Shown here: positions 38,754-47,088 of the stretch, one piece after another
Layout: each line of letters begins with the position of its first letter
Numbering within the stretch: position 1 is the first letter of the stretch
NCBI GenBank assembly: GCA_012519815.1
Contig: JAAYPM010000110.1
Coordinates: forward strand, 1 to 47,089
Direction: 5' to 3'
DNA length: 47,089 nucleotides
DNA from: Bacteroidales bacterium
GTDB taxonomy: Bacteria; Bacteroidota; Bacteroidia; Bacteroidales; UBA1715
Translations under genes and position numbers: made by a program
The notes under the pieces: generated by a model
Databases searched by the model: none
Seen by the model: the letters and a program-made list of their open reading frames with translations, nothing else
Told to the model about the DNA's origin: nothing

Positions 38754-39779
38754 ATGACAAATATATCTATTGGTGCTACTGTTCGGTATTTAAATGAAGT
38801 TGGCGGGGGAACAATTACCCGAATAATTAGTCCAACTATGGTAGAAATTCTTGATGAATCTGGATTTGAAATTCCTGTTCCTATTTCAGAATTACTTATT
38901 GTAAATCAGAAATCAGATACAGAAAAAGTAGAAATTGCAAAACCTCAAATCCCAGAACCAGAACCAATTACGTATATAGAAGGTAATAATCAATTATACA
39001 TAGCACTTGCGTTTGTTCCAACAACAAAACATAACGAACATTTTACTCTTTTTCTAATAAATGATTCAAATTATTGGATATCATATCTTTGTGCACAAAC
39101 AAAAGTAGAATCACATTCACAAAATATACTTGAAACAGGAACATTAGAACCAAACACAAAATTACAATTAACACAACTAACTCTTTTAGAATTGCATGAA
39201 ATTAAAACCATACATTTTCAAGCAATTATTTATAATACAGAAGATTACAAAGTAGAAAAACCAATTTCAGAAAAATATAATGTAGAACATACAAAATTTT
39301 ATAAATCTGGAATATTTCAAGAAAATATGTTTTTTAATGAAAATGCATATATTGTTGATTTACATAATGCCACACATAAAAAAATACAGGAATCTTTACA
39401 AAAACAAGATATTCAAAAACTCACATCACTCAAGCAATTAGGAGAAAAACGACCACGAATACAACAAAAACGTACCCCAAAAGAAGAAATACGAGAAGTA
39501 GATTTACATATACATGAATTAGTTGAAGATGAAAACCATATGAGTTCTGCCGAAAAACTTTCAGTGCAATTAGCCGCATTTGAAACAGCTCTTACGCAAG
39601 CAATACAAGATGGGATTCCTAAATTAGTATATATTCATGGGGTTGGAAATGGAATTCTTAAATCTAAAATTCGCTCAATTCTTGATAAAGACTATCCTCA
39701 ATTTTTTTATCAAGATGCCTCATTTCAAAGGTATAAATTTGGAGCAACATTAGTGTATTTAAAAAAAATACATTCATAA
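38754..39779 (+). CDS. DUF2027 and Smr domain protein
   Basis: A 341-residue cytoplasmic protein of a Bacteroidota family. Residues 1-55 are the DUF2027 part, a small SH3-like barrel (GATVRYLNEVGGGTITRI). The middle (about 70-190) is a beta-rich region. Residues about 255-341 are a Smr domain with V-D-L-H-I-H at its start and VYIHGVGNGILKSKIRSIL. In other proteins the Smr domain binds or nicks nucleic acid; the family's D-L-H and H-G-x-G motifs are present, so RNA or DNA cleavage is plausible. The biological target is unknown. Followed after 19 bases by an unknown gene. Confidence 0.88.
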   Translation: MTNISIGATVRYLNEVGGGTITRIISPTMVEILDESGFEIPVPISELLIVNQKSDTEKVEIAKPQIPEPEPITYIEGNNQLYIALAFVPTTKHNEHFTLFLINDSNYWISYLCAQTKVESHSQNILETGTLEPNTKLQLTQLTLLELHEIKTIHFQAIIYNTEDYKVEKPISEKYNVEHTKFYKSGIFQENMFFNENAYIVDLHNATHKKIQESLQKQDIQKLTSLKQLGEKRPRIQQKRTPKEEIREVDLHIHELVEDENHMSSAEKLSVQLAAFETALTQAIQDGIPKLVYIHGVGNGILKSKIRSILDKDYPQFFYQDASFQRYKFGATLVYLKKIHS

Positions 39780-39798
39780 CTATTTATATATCTGAATT

Positions 39799-40488
39799 AT
39801 GAATCAAAAATCTCAAAATCCAACTATCATTGTATTGCAATTAATAGATTCAATTTTAGAGCATAGCAATGCGGGAAATAAAATTCAAGCAACAAAACAT
39901 TGTGCTACATTACAATCAATACTCACTTCTTTTCCTCTTATTCTATGGGATAATCAAAGTATTTGGAAGTTAGCAAAAGTGTTTTTAATAATGTATCATT
40001 ATGATATATATGAACAAGAAGATGCAAATATTACCTTAATGCATGAAGCATATTTATTTGCAAATCGTTCAATAGATTTATTTGAACAAGCAACGCAAAA
40101 TTCTGAAACAGCACAAGAAGATTATTTTCAGGCATTGCGAACCCAAATACTTATTCTAAAAACAGGGGCTGATTGTTTTACACCGATTGTATCAGATTTA
40201 TATGCAAAAAAAACAGGTGTAATGTCAACGCAAGAAACGCAAATAGCCCAACAACTTTCAAACACCGCACTTCTTATAATGCAATATGCAGTATTAGACA
40301 AAATATCAGAACATTTTCCTGATTTTAATCAAGATGTATTTTTAGAAGATTTATGTGCGTCTATAGAAATTGAACATGCCGAAATATCAAAAGCATCATT
40401 AGTTCAGGCACAAAAAATTCATACACGCATGTTGTATGATATTAAGAAAAATTTTACACATAAATATTCCTTAGCTAAAAACACATAA
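39799..40488 (+). CDS. Conserved-looking protein of unknown function
   Basis: A 229-residue protein that I do not recognise. It has no signal peptide or membrane segment and is predicted mostly helical, with evenly spaced hydrophobic and charged residues (IWKLAKVFLIMYHYDIYEQE, and LQAT/ALRTQI-type helices), giving a TPR-like or all-alpha appearance. It follows the DUF2027-Smr gene by 19 bases and is probably co-transcribed, which hints at a joint role. No catalytic motif is seen. Confidence 0.75.
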   Translation: MNQKSQNPTIIVLQLIDSILEHSNAGNKIQATKHCATLQSILTSFPLILWDNQSIWKLAKVFLIMYHYDIYEQEDANITLMHEAYLFANRSIDLFEQATQNSETAQEDYFQALRTQILILKTGADCFTPIVSDLYAKKTGVMSTQETQIAQQLSNTALLIMQYAVLDKISEHFPDFNQDVFLEDLCASIEIEHAEISKASLVQAQKIHTRMLYDIKKNFTHKYSLAKNT

Positions 40489-40583
40489 AAATTAGTGAAT
40501 TTAAAGCTGTAAGGATTGTTAGTACTCATCAGTCTATAAAAATTAAAAAGTATCGTTATTATTAACAATAAAAACAATGTACT

Positions 40584-41048
40584 ATGAATAGAATATTAGC
40601 AACAGAAAAAAACAACATATTGGCATTAGTGGCACGTGTAGCACTTGGCATAGTTGTACTTCCGCACGGAGCTCAAAAATTATTGGGCTGGTTTGGTGGA
40701 TATGGATTTCAGGGAACCATGGAATTTATGACACAAGGTCTTCATTTACCTTATATTATAGCATTATTGGTGATTCTTGTTGAATTTTTCGGAGCATTAT
40801 TTCTCATTTTCGGCTTTCTTACCAGAATATCGGCATTGGGAATATTAGGAACATTTACTGGAATAGTAATAACTGCTCATTTAAAAGCGGGATTTTTTAT
40901 GAATTGGTATGGACAAGCTGATGCAACAGAAGGATTAGAATATTTCATTCTATTATTTGGATTAGCAATTATCTCTCTTTTGGCAGGTGGTGGAAAATTT
41001 AGTGTAGATACGCTGCTCTTTAATAAAAAATCAAATGATGAAAAATAA
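40584..41048 (+). CDS. DoxX-family membrane protein
   Basis: A 154-residue inner-membrane protein with four predicted membrane helices (about 13-33, 53-73, 77-100 and 113-133). The DoxX pattern is clear: ARVALGIVVLPHGAQKLLGWFGG in the first helix and ILVEFFGALFLIFGFLTRI in the middle. DoxX proteins are linked to quinone-dependent redox reactions and stress responses in some organisms; here the role is not defined. It lies alone, 95 bases after the unknown gene. Confidence 0.9.
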   Translation: MNRILATEKNNILALVARVALGIVVLPHGAQKLLGWFGGYGFQGTMEFMTQGLHLPYIIALLVILVEFFGALFLIFGFLTRISALGILGTFTGIVITAHLKAGFFMNWYGQADATEGLEYFILLFGLAIISLLAGGGKFSVDTLLFNKKSNDEK

Positions 41049-41125
41049 TTGTATCCGAAATTGATTTTTAGATAGAAAAATATTGGTTGAAAAATCACAC
41101 TTTTTTCTTACTGAATACTTTTAAA

Positions 41126-41151
41126 CTGTCCAGTTTTTGGGGGAACTTACA
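41126..41151 (-). mobile_element. Possible solitary IS3-family terminal repeat
   Basis: Read on the minus strand from 41151, TGTAAGTTCCCCCAAAAACT followed by GGACAG resembles the terminal repeats of IS3-family (IS150-group) elements as I recall them, which begin TGT and contain CCCCAAAA...GGACA. No transposase or second end is in the 118-base gap, so at most this is a leftover end. It sits next to the downstream edge of the peptide-export operon. Confidence 0.35.
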
Positions 41152-41166
41152 CAACCAATCGTAGTA

Positions 41167-42477
41167 TTATATCGTTCCTAAATATAATTCAAAAACAGAT
41201 ATGTTCAAAAGAAGTGTATAATTCTCCAAGTTTAATTCTAATTCAGCATTTATTTTTTTATTTTCAGAAATAAGATAGTCTGTAATTGATAATTTTCCAG
41301 ATTTGTACTGCTTGGTTCTCATTTCATAAATTTCAGTATATAGATTAACCTCTTCATTTCGTGAATGTATTTTCTTTTTTTGCACTTCTATTGTTTCAAT
41401 TAAAATTTCAATATCTCGATATATCTTGTTTTTTATAATTTGTTTATCTAAAATCGAATTCTCAAGTTTGATTCCGTTTTCAAATATTTTTTGTTTAATA
41501 GAATGTCTGCTATATAGAGGAATTACTAACGAAAAACCTACTTGATATGCAAAATTATCTTTGAATTGATTATTAAAGTTATAATTTATTCCTCCTGATG
41601 AACTAACTGCAACATCTGAATAAGAAGAGTATAAAGACGCATTTGTTGTTAGGTAGGGATAATAATGACTTTTTATTATTGAAAGATTTTCTTTATGAAA
41701 TATTGAATCTTGTATTGCACGTTGAATTTGTGGAGAAGTTTCAAGTATTTTGTTACAATAATCTTTTATATTTAAATCATTCATTGTTAGCTTTGTATTG
41801 TCTTTTATTATATCAATTTCAAAAATTGAATCTAAAGGAAAATTCATTGCCTTTTTGAGTAAGACATTTGCTTTTTTAATATTTATTTCAGTTTGTAACA
41901 AATTGCTATGTACACTTTTATAACGAGCTTTTATTTCATAAAGGTCAATTACAGATATTTTGCCTTGCGAAACCATTTCTTGAATTATCTGTATTTGTTT
42001 TGAGATATTTTCAAGTGAATATAGAATTATTCGATTATTTTCAATTGCAAGTAGGAGTTCATAATATGCATATATTACTTCTCTTTTTATATCTTGCTCT
42101 ATAATTTCTAATTCTGTTATACTCATTTCATTCAATAAAATATTTTGCTTTATTTTCAAAATAGTTTGCATTCCATTAAATATAACTAATTGGGAATTTA
42201 AAGAATAATTTCCTATTTGATACGAAGAATAATTTCCATTATTTTCTGAAAAATCTTTTGCTTTATTATATTGGTGCCCTGTTTCAATATTTATTGAGGG
42301 TAATAGGTTATATTTTGAATATATTACATTCTGTTGAGAAAGCACAATATAATTATGTGATTTTTTTAGTTCAATTCTATTTTGCAAAGCATAATCAATA
42401 CATTTTTGCAGATTGAAATTTTGACATTGTGCTACAATATTTATGAAAGCGAAAGAAAAAATAAATAATAATCTCAT
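41167..42477 (-). CDS. TolC-family outer-membrane channel
   Basis: A 436-residue exported protein (signal peptide 1-18, ending V-A-Q-C-Q) of the outer-membrane efflux family. Two repeats of long helices with amphipathic coiled coils (about 30-215 and 240-430) match the TolC layout: LQKCIDYALQNRIELKKS near the start and KQYKSGKLSITDYLISENK near the end. Short strands rich in Ser and Tyr (residues about 285-310) would form the barrel. It is the last gene of the peptide-export operon, with its ATG overlapping the ABC transporter stop as ATGA, and should form the exit duct with HlyD and the transporter. Confidence 0.92.
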   Translation of the reverse strand: MRLLFIFSFAFINIVAQCQNFNLQKCIDYALQNRIELKKSHNYIVLSQQNVIYSKYNLLPSINIETGHQYNKAKDFSENNGNYSSYQIGNYSLNSQLVIFNGMQTILKIKQNILLNEMSITELEIIEQDIKREVIYAYYELLLAIENNRIILYSLENISKQIQIIQEMVSQGKISVIDLYEIKARYKSVHSNLLQTEINIKKANVLLKKAMNFPLDSIFEIDIIKDNTKLTMNDLNIKDYCNKILETSPQIQRAIQDSIFHKENLSIIKSHYYPYLTTNASLYSSYSDVAVSSSGGINYNFNNQFKDNFAYQVGFSLVIPLYSRHSIKQKIFENGIKLENSILDKQIIKNKIYRDIEILIETIEVQKKKIHSRNEEVNLYTEIYEMRTKQYKSGKLSITDYLISENKKINAELELNLENYTLLLNISVFELYLGTI

Positions 42478-44651
42478 ATTGTTCCTTCTTTATGATCATT
42501 CATAAATACAGGTAACTGTTTTTGCCACATTTCCCAATATTTACCTTTTGATTTATACAGTTTTGAATGAGAGCCATGTTCAAGAAGATTTCCATTTTCT
42601 AATACAACAATCTCATCAGCATTTACAACTGTACTTAATCGGTGTGCAATTATAATAATTGTTTTTCCTTCATTTCGTAAATTATCAATTGTTGTCTGAA
42701 CAAATTGTTCTGATTCTGAATCTAATGCAGATGTTGCTTCGTCAAGTATAAGTATTTCAGGATTTTTGTATAATGCCCTTGCAATAGCCAAACGTTGTTT
42801 TTGACCTCCCGACAATGATGCTCCATTTTCTCCTATATACGTATTGAATCCAGCAGGTAATTTTTCTATAAAATCAATCATTCCTAGTTGAGTACAGATA
42901 GAAACAATTCTTTCCATATCGGGATTAAACTCACCTAATGCAATATTTTCAACAACATTGCCTGCAAACAGATTTAATTGTTGTGGTACACTTGCAACCA
43001 TATTTCTCAAACTTACATTATCGAAACATTCAATATTATGATTACCGACTACAATTTTTCCCGTTTTTAACGGGTATAATTTTTGCAATAGTGAAACTAT
43101 TGTTGTTTTTCCCGAACCACTTTCTCCAATTATTGCAGTCATCTTTGATTTTTGAATTACTAATGAAAAATTTTCAAAAACATCTACTCGACTACCATAA
43201 CTAAACGAAATATTTTCAAACCTGATATCGCCAATCATTTCTTTAGAAAAAGTAATTTTATTTTCATCGTTTTCTCTTTCTAAATCCATAATTTCAAATA
43301 AACGGTCTGCAGCAATCAGTGCATTTTGAATGATTTTATTTAATCCTATTAGTTGGGTTACCGGAGCAGTAAAGTAGCCAATAATTGCATAAAATGAAAG
43401 CAATTCTCCTGGAGTAATAGTGTTATCAACAACGTAATATGTACCTATCCATAAAATAATAATAGTAAAAACACGACTTAAAAATTCTGAGGAGTGATGA
43501 GAAAATAAAGCATTAAGAGATGATTTATAAATTGACTTCAAAAGTTCTATAAACCTCGTTTCTGTTTTAATATTTGCAAATGGTTCTATACCAAATTGCT
43601 TTATTGTTTTTACTGAGTTTAATGATTCAACCAACTGACTTTCAAGCTCTGCGGCATGCTCCATCAATTTTCGTTCACGTTTCTTATTTAATCTGTTTGT
43701 TACAACATATATTATTGAGTAGAGTGGTATAATAATTAACAGAATCAATGCAAGTTTCCAACTGTATATAAACATTAATGTAAATGAAAATATCACAATA
43801 AATACATTAACAATTAAAGTAATAATAGAATCGTTAATAAATGTTCTGATTTTTGCTGCGTCATTTATTCGAGAAATAATTTCACCAACACGCATTGTGT
43901 CAAAAAAACGTTGAGGAAGCTTTAAGAGGTGTTTGTAATATCCTAATATAAGCTGTGCGTCCATTCTTTGCCCCGTTTTGAGCATAAAAACATCTTTTGT
44001 TGCACCTATAAATAATTGTAATAATAAAATTACAATCATTATAACTCCCATTAAATTAAGCAGATTAGTGTTTTTATTTACAAATACATTATCAACAAGT
44101 TTTTGAATAAAAATTGATGTTGAAAGTCCGAGAATAGTATAAATACAAGCTCCAAACAACGATTGTACAACTACACTTTGATGTGGTTTTAAAAGATACC
44201 AAAATCGCTTATATATTGATGTCGTGTCGTCTTTTTCTATAAAATTTTCATTCGGAACAAGTAACACTAATACATTTGTCCATATTTTAGTAAACTCTTC
44301 TAAGGATTTTGTATGTAAATGTCCGTCTGCAGGATCCATATATTGAATATTCCCGTTTTTAACCGAATATAAAACAACATAATGAGCTAATTTTTCATCT
44401 ATTACAACATGTACAATTGCAGGAAGAGGTATTTTTAACAATGCCTCAACATTACCCTTTACTCCTTTTGCCGAAAATCCTAATTTTTCGGCAGCTTGAA
44501 TTAGTCCAAGTATATTAGTCCCCTTTTGGTCTGTTCCTGCATACTGACGAATGCGTGCTACGGGAATTTTTAAATTATAATAATTTGCAACCGAAGCTAA
44601 ACAAGCTGCACCACAATCAGTAATATCGCGTTGTTTTATTTTTATACTCAT
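42474..44651 (-). CDS. C39-peptidase ABC exporter of double-glycine peptides
   Basis: A 725-residue bacteriocin-type ABC transporter (PCAT). Residues 1-130 are a C39 cysteine peptidase with a full active site: Gln7, Cys13 (T-D-C-G-A-A-C), His90 (KLAHYVVL) and Asp106 (MDPADG). It should cut substrates just after a Gly-Gly leader. Residues about 150-440 form six membrane helices; about 480-715 is the ATPase domain with Walker A GESGSGKTT (about 505-513), signature LSGGQKQRLAIARAL, and Walker B LILDEATSALD. It lies between HlyD and TolC in one operon with no gaps. The 48-residue precursor at 46866-47012 carries the matching leader. Confidence 0.96.
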   Translation of the reverse strand: MSIKIKQRDITDCGAACLASVANYYNLKIPVARIRQYAGTDQKGTNILGLIQAAEKLGFSAKGVKGNVEALLKIPLPAIVHVVIDEKLAHYVVLYSVKNGNIQYMDPADGHLHTKSLEEFTKIWTNVLVLLVPNENFIEKDDTTSIYKRFWYLLKPHQSVVVQSLFGACIYTILGLSTSIFIQKLVDNVFVNKNTNLLNLMGVIMIVILLLQLFIGATKDVFMLKTGQRMDAQLILGYYKHLLKLPQRFFDTMRVGEIISRINDAAKIRTFINDSIITLIVNVFIVIFSFTLMFIYSWKLALILLIIIPLYSIIYVVTNRLNKKRERKLMEHAAELESQLVESLNSVKTIKQFGIEPFANIKTETRFIELLKSIYKSSLNALFSHHSSEFLSRVFTIIILWIGTYYVVDNTITPGELLSFYAIIGYFTAPVTQLIGLNKIIQNALIAADRLFEIMDLERENDENKITFSKEMIGDIRFENISFSYGSRVDVFENFSLVIQKSKMTAIIGESGSGKTTIVSLLQKLYPLKTGKIVVGNHNIECFDNVSLRNMVASVPQQLNLFAGNVVENIALGEFNPDMERIVSICTQLGMIDFIEKLPAGFNTYIGENGASLSGGQKQRLAIARALYKNPEILILDEATSALDSESEQFVQTTIDNLRNEGKTIIIIAHRLSTVVNADEIVVLENGNLLEHGSHSKLYKSKGKYWEMWQKQLPVFMNDHKEGTI

Positions 44652-45788
44652 TTACTTTGATACAATTTTGGGATTCATCCAATCATCAACTTTGTCAAAC
44701 AGCAATTGCCAAAGTGTTCGTTCAATAAGATAAAAACGAGCAGTAATAGTCATTCCTTTTTGAAAATCGCCTTCAAATCCATTTTTAAGTTTTAAATTTT
44801 TGCTTATTAAAGCACATCGAATTGGAAAAATTGCAGATTCTTGTAGTGTTTGTATGTCTGGTGAAATTTCTAAAACTCTTCCCTTCGCTAAACCCCATTG
44901 GTTATAATCATATGCATCAAATTGAAACATAACATCTTGATATTTTCTAATAAATCCGATATCAGATGGTTGTACATAACATTCTACAATTAAGCTATCA
45001 TTGTTTGAAATATAAGCTATTGTTTGTCCTGGGGTTACAAAACTACCGATACCTATCCCTGCACACTGAACAATATTACCTGAAAACGGAGCAGTAATTA
45101 TATAATTTTTCTTTTCTTCTTCAAGTTGTGATATTTGAGAATACAACTCATTGTTTTCAATTTCTAATCGGTTTTTTTCAGTTTCAAGATTTGCTTTAAA
45201 TTGTAATTTTTGTATTGAAAGTTTTTCAGATGCAGATTCATAGTGATTTTTTACTTGCAGATATTCTTGCTTAGGAGTTATGTTTTTTTTATATAAATTT
45301 TCAGAAACTCGCAATTCTGTTTTTAAATATGCTATATTTTTAGACATCTCTTCAACTATTGAATTATGATATTTCAATTCTTGTAAATATTTTGAAGAAT
45401 GTATTATTATATTATCTAATAAAATCGACTGTATATCGGTTATAAAAATTTGATTTTCAGCGACTTTTTCTTGTAGTCTTGTAATTTGTTCATTAAGTTT
45501 AGCACTATTAAAAGTGAGCAATGTATCACCTTTTTGAACACTTGCATTTTCTTTTACACTTATTTTTTCTACTTGTGCATAAACAACTGGTTGTAATGGC
45601 GTATTTTCAAAAGAGCTTTTTACTATTCCACGAGCTTGTGTTGTAATATTTACTGAAATAAAAGGCAATAAGAAACAAGCAATACATACTATAGAAATTA
45701 CTGTAATATATATAGTTTTAGTTTTTACTTTATTACATATGTGATGTAATTCTACTGAATTATTGATAATTTCGGGAGGGAAAAGCAT
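44652..45788 (-). CDS. HlyD-family periplasmic adaptor
   Basis: Membrane fusion protein of 378 residues that bridges the inner-membrane ABC transporter and the TolC channel. One N-terminal membrane helix (about 26-48) is followed by a lipoyl-like half (VEKISVKENASVQKGDTLLTF, about 74-95), a long coiled-coil hairpin (about 95-215), the second lipoyl half (ITAPFSGNIVQCAGIGIGSFV) and a beta-barrel domain. Its ATG overlaps the M28 peptidase stop as TAATG, and its own stop directly meets the ABC transporter ATG (TAAATG). This is the standard adaptor of double-glycine peptide exporters. Confidence 0.94.
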   Translation of the reverse strand: MLFPPEIINNSVELHHICNKVKTKTIYITVISIVCIACFLLPFISVNITTQARGIVKSSFENTPLQPVVYAQVEKISVKENASVQKGDTLLTFNSAKLNEQITRLQEKVAENQIFITDIQSILLDNIIIHSSKYLQELKYHNSIVEEMSKNIAYLKTELRVSENLYKKNITPKQEYLQVKNHYESASEKLSIQKLQFKANLETEKNRLEIENNELYSQISQLEEEKKNYIITAPFSGNIVQCAGIGIGSFVTPGQTIAYISNNDSLIVECYVQPSDIGFIRKYQDVMFQFDAYDYNQWGLAKGRVLEISPDIQTLQESAIFPIRCALISKNLKLKNGFEGDFQKGMTITARFYLIERTLWQLLFDKVDDWMNPKIVSK

Positions 45789-46816
45789 TATTCAATAGCG
45801 TTAAAAAATTGGATTAAGAAAAAATGATATGTGTAGAGATTATGTATATCAACCGAATTTTGATTATCTCTAAAACTATGAATTTTACCAAAACCAATAG
45901 GAGAAATAGGGCTTATATGTTCAGAGGCGCTAAACTTAAAATTATCGGTAAAGTTAATTACAGGCTTTGCTTCTTTTTTTACTGTAAAATAACTTTTCTG
46001 CGGAACAAAAGCTCCCAAAACATTAACCATAAAAGAAATTGAAAAATCTTTTATAAAACTCTGTCCCTTAAACGAATAAAAATCTGCCAAGGCTCCTTTG
46101 GGTAATGTGTTTTTATGAGTTTTAATATCGTGTGTACTACCAATAGAATCTGCTATAGAAATAAGAATTGGATCGCTTACATTTTCAGTAATTGATATTC
46201 CTTTACTATCTTTAGCACCAACCATGTCTATATTTATGGCAAAATATACACGTTTCCATTCTTCTTTTGTTAAACCAGAAATATGTCTGCGAACACCTCT
46301 TAAACCATATTCTTCTTGGGCAGTAAACAAAAATCTATACGTATATTTTGTTGGTTTATCTTTCAAATGGTTTAACAAAGATAGATTAAGTACTACACCT
46401 GTTCCATTATCATAATACCCATCAGACAAATATATATGTGAAAGCAAAATATCTGCTCCACCATTAAAAATGGTATTAATTGTTGTTACTATATTGTTGC
46501 TTATTTTATCATAATGACTAACGATATAAATTATAGAATCACTTTTTCCTTTTTTTTCTACAATTATATTTTTATATAAACCTAACCAATCAACAGATTC
46601 TGTTATAAGTGAAATTTCATTTGAAGTGTCAATGAGAGATTTTATATATTTATATCTTTTTTGATTTCCCCCTTTACTTAAATTGTGTAAGTGATTAGAA
46701 TAAAAGCACGTATCATATATTTCATGAAAATGATTTTGAGAAAATATATCATATGTAAATGAAAGAATAAAAAAGAGAATAAAAATATATTTGTTTTTCA
46801 TAAAATTAAGAATCAT
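45788..46816 (-). CDS. Exported M28-family metallopeptidase in the peptide-export operon
   Basis: A 342-residue exported zinc peptidase. ATG 46801 (M6) gives a clean signal peptide ending F-S-Q, so the mature start may be there; 46816 is the longer option. The M28 metal and catalytic residues are present: His101 (SHYD), Asp136 in GYYDNGTG, Glu168/Glu169 in AQEEYGL, Asp197 in NIDMVG, and His313 in I-H-S-F-R-D. M28 enzymes are mostly aminopeptidases or carboxypeptidases acting outside the cytoplasm. Its position between the precursor gene and the transporter suggests it trims the exported peptide, supplies protection or digests a rival peptide; none of these is proven. Confidence 0.9.
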   Translation of the reverse strand: MILNFMKNKYIFILFFILSFTYDIFSQNHFHEIYDTCFYSNHLHNLSKGGNQKRYKYIKSLIDTSNEISLITESVDWLGLYKNIIVEKKGKSDSIIYIVSHYDKISNNIVTTINTIFNGGADILLSHIYLSDGYYDNGTGVVLNLSLLNHLKDKPTKYTYRFLFTAQEEYGLRGVRRHISGLTKEEWKRVYFAINIDMVGAKDSKGISITENVSDPILISIADSIGSTHDIKTHKNTLPKGALADFYSFKGQSFIKDFSISFMVNVLGAFVPQKSYFTVKKEAKPVINFTDNFKFSASEHISPISPIGFGKIHSFRDNQNSVDIHNLYTYHFFLIQFFNAIE

Positions 46817-46823
46817 AGTTTTT

Positions 46824-46860
46824 TATACAGAGACTATTTATAAAAAACAGTCTCTGTATA
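46824..46860 (-). promoter_or_regulatory. Perfect 12-bp inverted repeat between the peptide gene and the export genes
   Basis: TATACAGAGACT (46824-46835) and AGTCTCTGTATA (46849-46860) pair perfectly around a 13-base AT-rich loop, just after the peptide stop (46866) and 8 bases before the longer M28 ATG. On the minus strand it is followed by AAAAAAC rather than a T-run, so it is not a typical terminator for the operon; it may slow transcription or protect the 3' end of a short peptide mRNA. On the plus strand it is followed by a T-rich stretch. Confidence 0.7.
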
Positions 46861-46865
46861 AGTAT

Positions 46866-47012
46866 TTATTTTTTTCTACCCCATATAATATAAGCGACAG
46901 CAGCAATTACAAATGAACCGCAAATAACAACAGTTAATCCGCCATTTATCTCTTTTGTTTCTTTTTCATTAAGTTCTTCAAGACCTAATTCTTTTACATC
47001 AAAATTTTTCAT
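46866..47012 (-). CDS. Double-glycine leader peptide precursor (bacteriocin-like)
   Basis: A 48-residue gene, ATG 47012 to TAA 46868-46866, read by hand. Residues 1-25 are a typical double-glycine leader: acidic and Lys-rich, with ELGLEELNEKETKEINGG ending at Gly24-Gly25, matching the L/I...E...I-N-G-G pattern cut by C39 peptidases. The 23-residue core starts Leu26-Thr-Val-Val, has one Cys (31), a hydrophobic run V-I-A-A-V-A-Y-I-I-W (35-44) and ends G-R-K-K. This looks like a small membrane-active or membrane-inserting peptide such as a class II bacteriocin, or a secreted signal. The C39 transporter encoded in the same run (44651-42474) is its natural exporter. Function unproven. Confidence 0.85.
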   Translation of the reverse strand: MKNFDVKELGLEELNEKETKEINGGLTVVICGSFVIAAVAYIIWGRKK

Positions 47013-47080
47013 TTTAAATAATTTTAATTTATTAATAATAAGTTAATTAGTGATAGTGTTGGCCATTACTTTTCACGCAT

Positions 47081-47088
47081 CAAACATA
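47081..47088 (-). promoter_or_regulatory. Candidate -7 promoter element of the peptide operon
   Basis: On the minus strand TATGTTTG (47088-47081) matches TAnnTTTG and lies 68 bases before the precursor ATG at 47012. A -33 box would lie outside the window. If used, the transcript would have a leader of about 60 bases. Confidence 0.45.
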
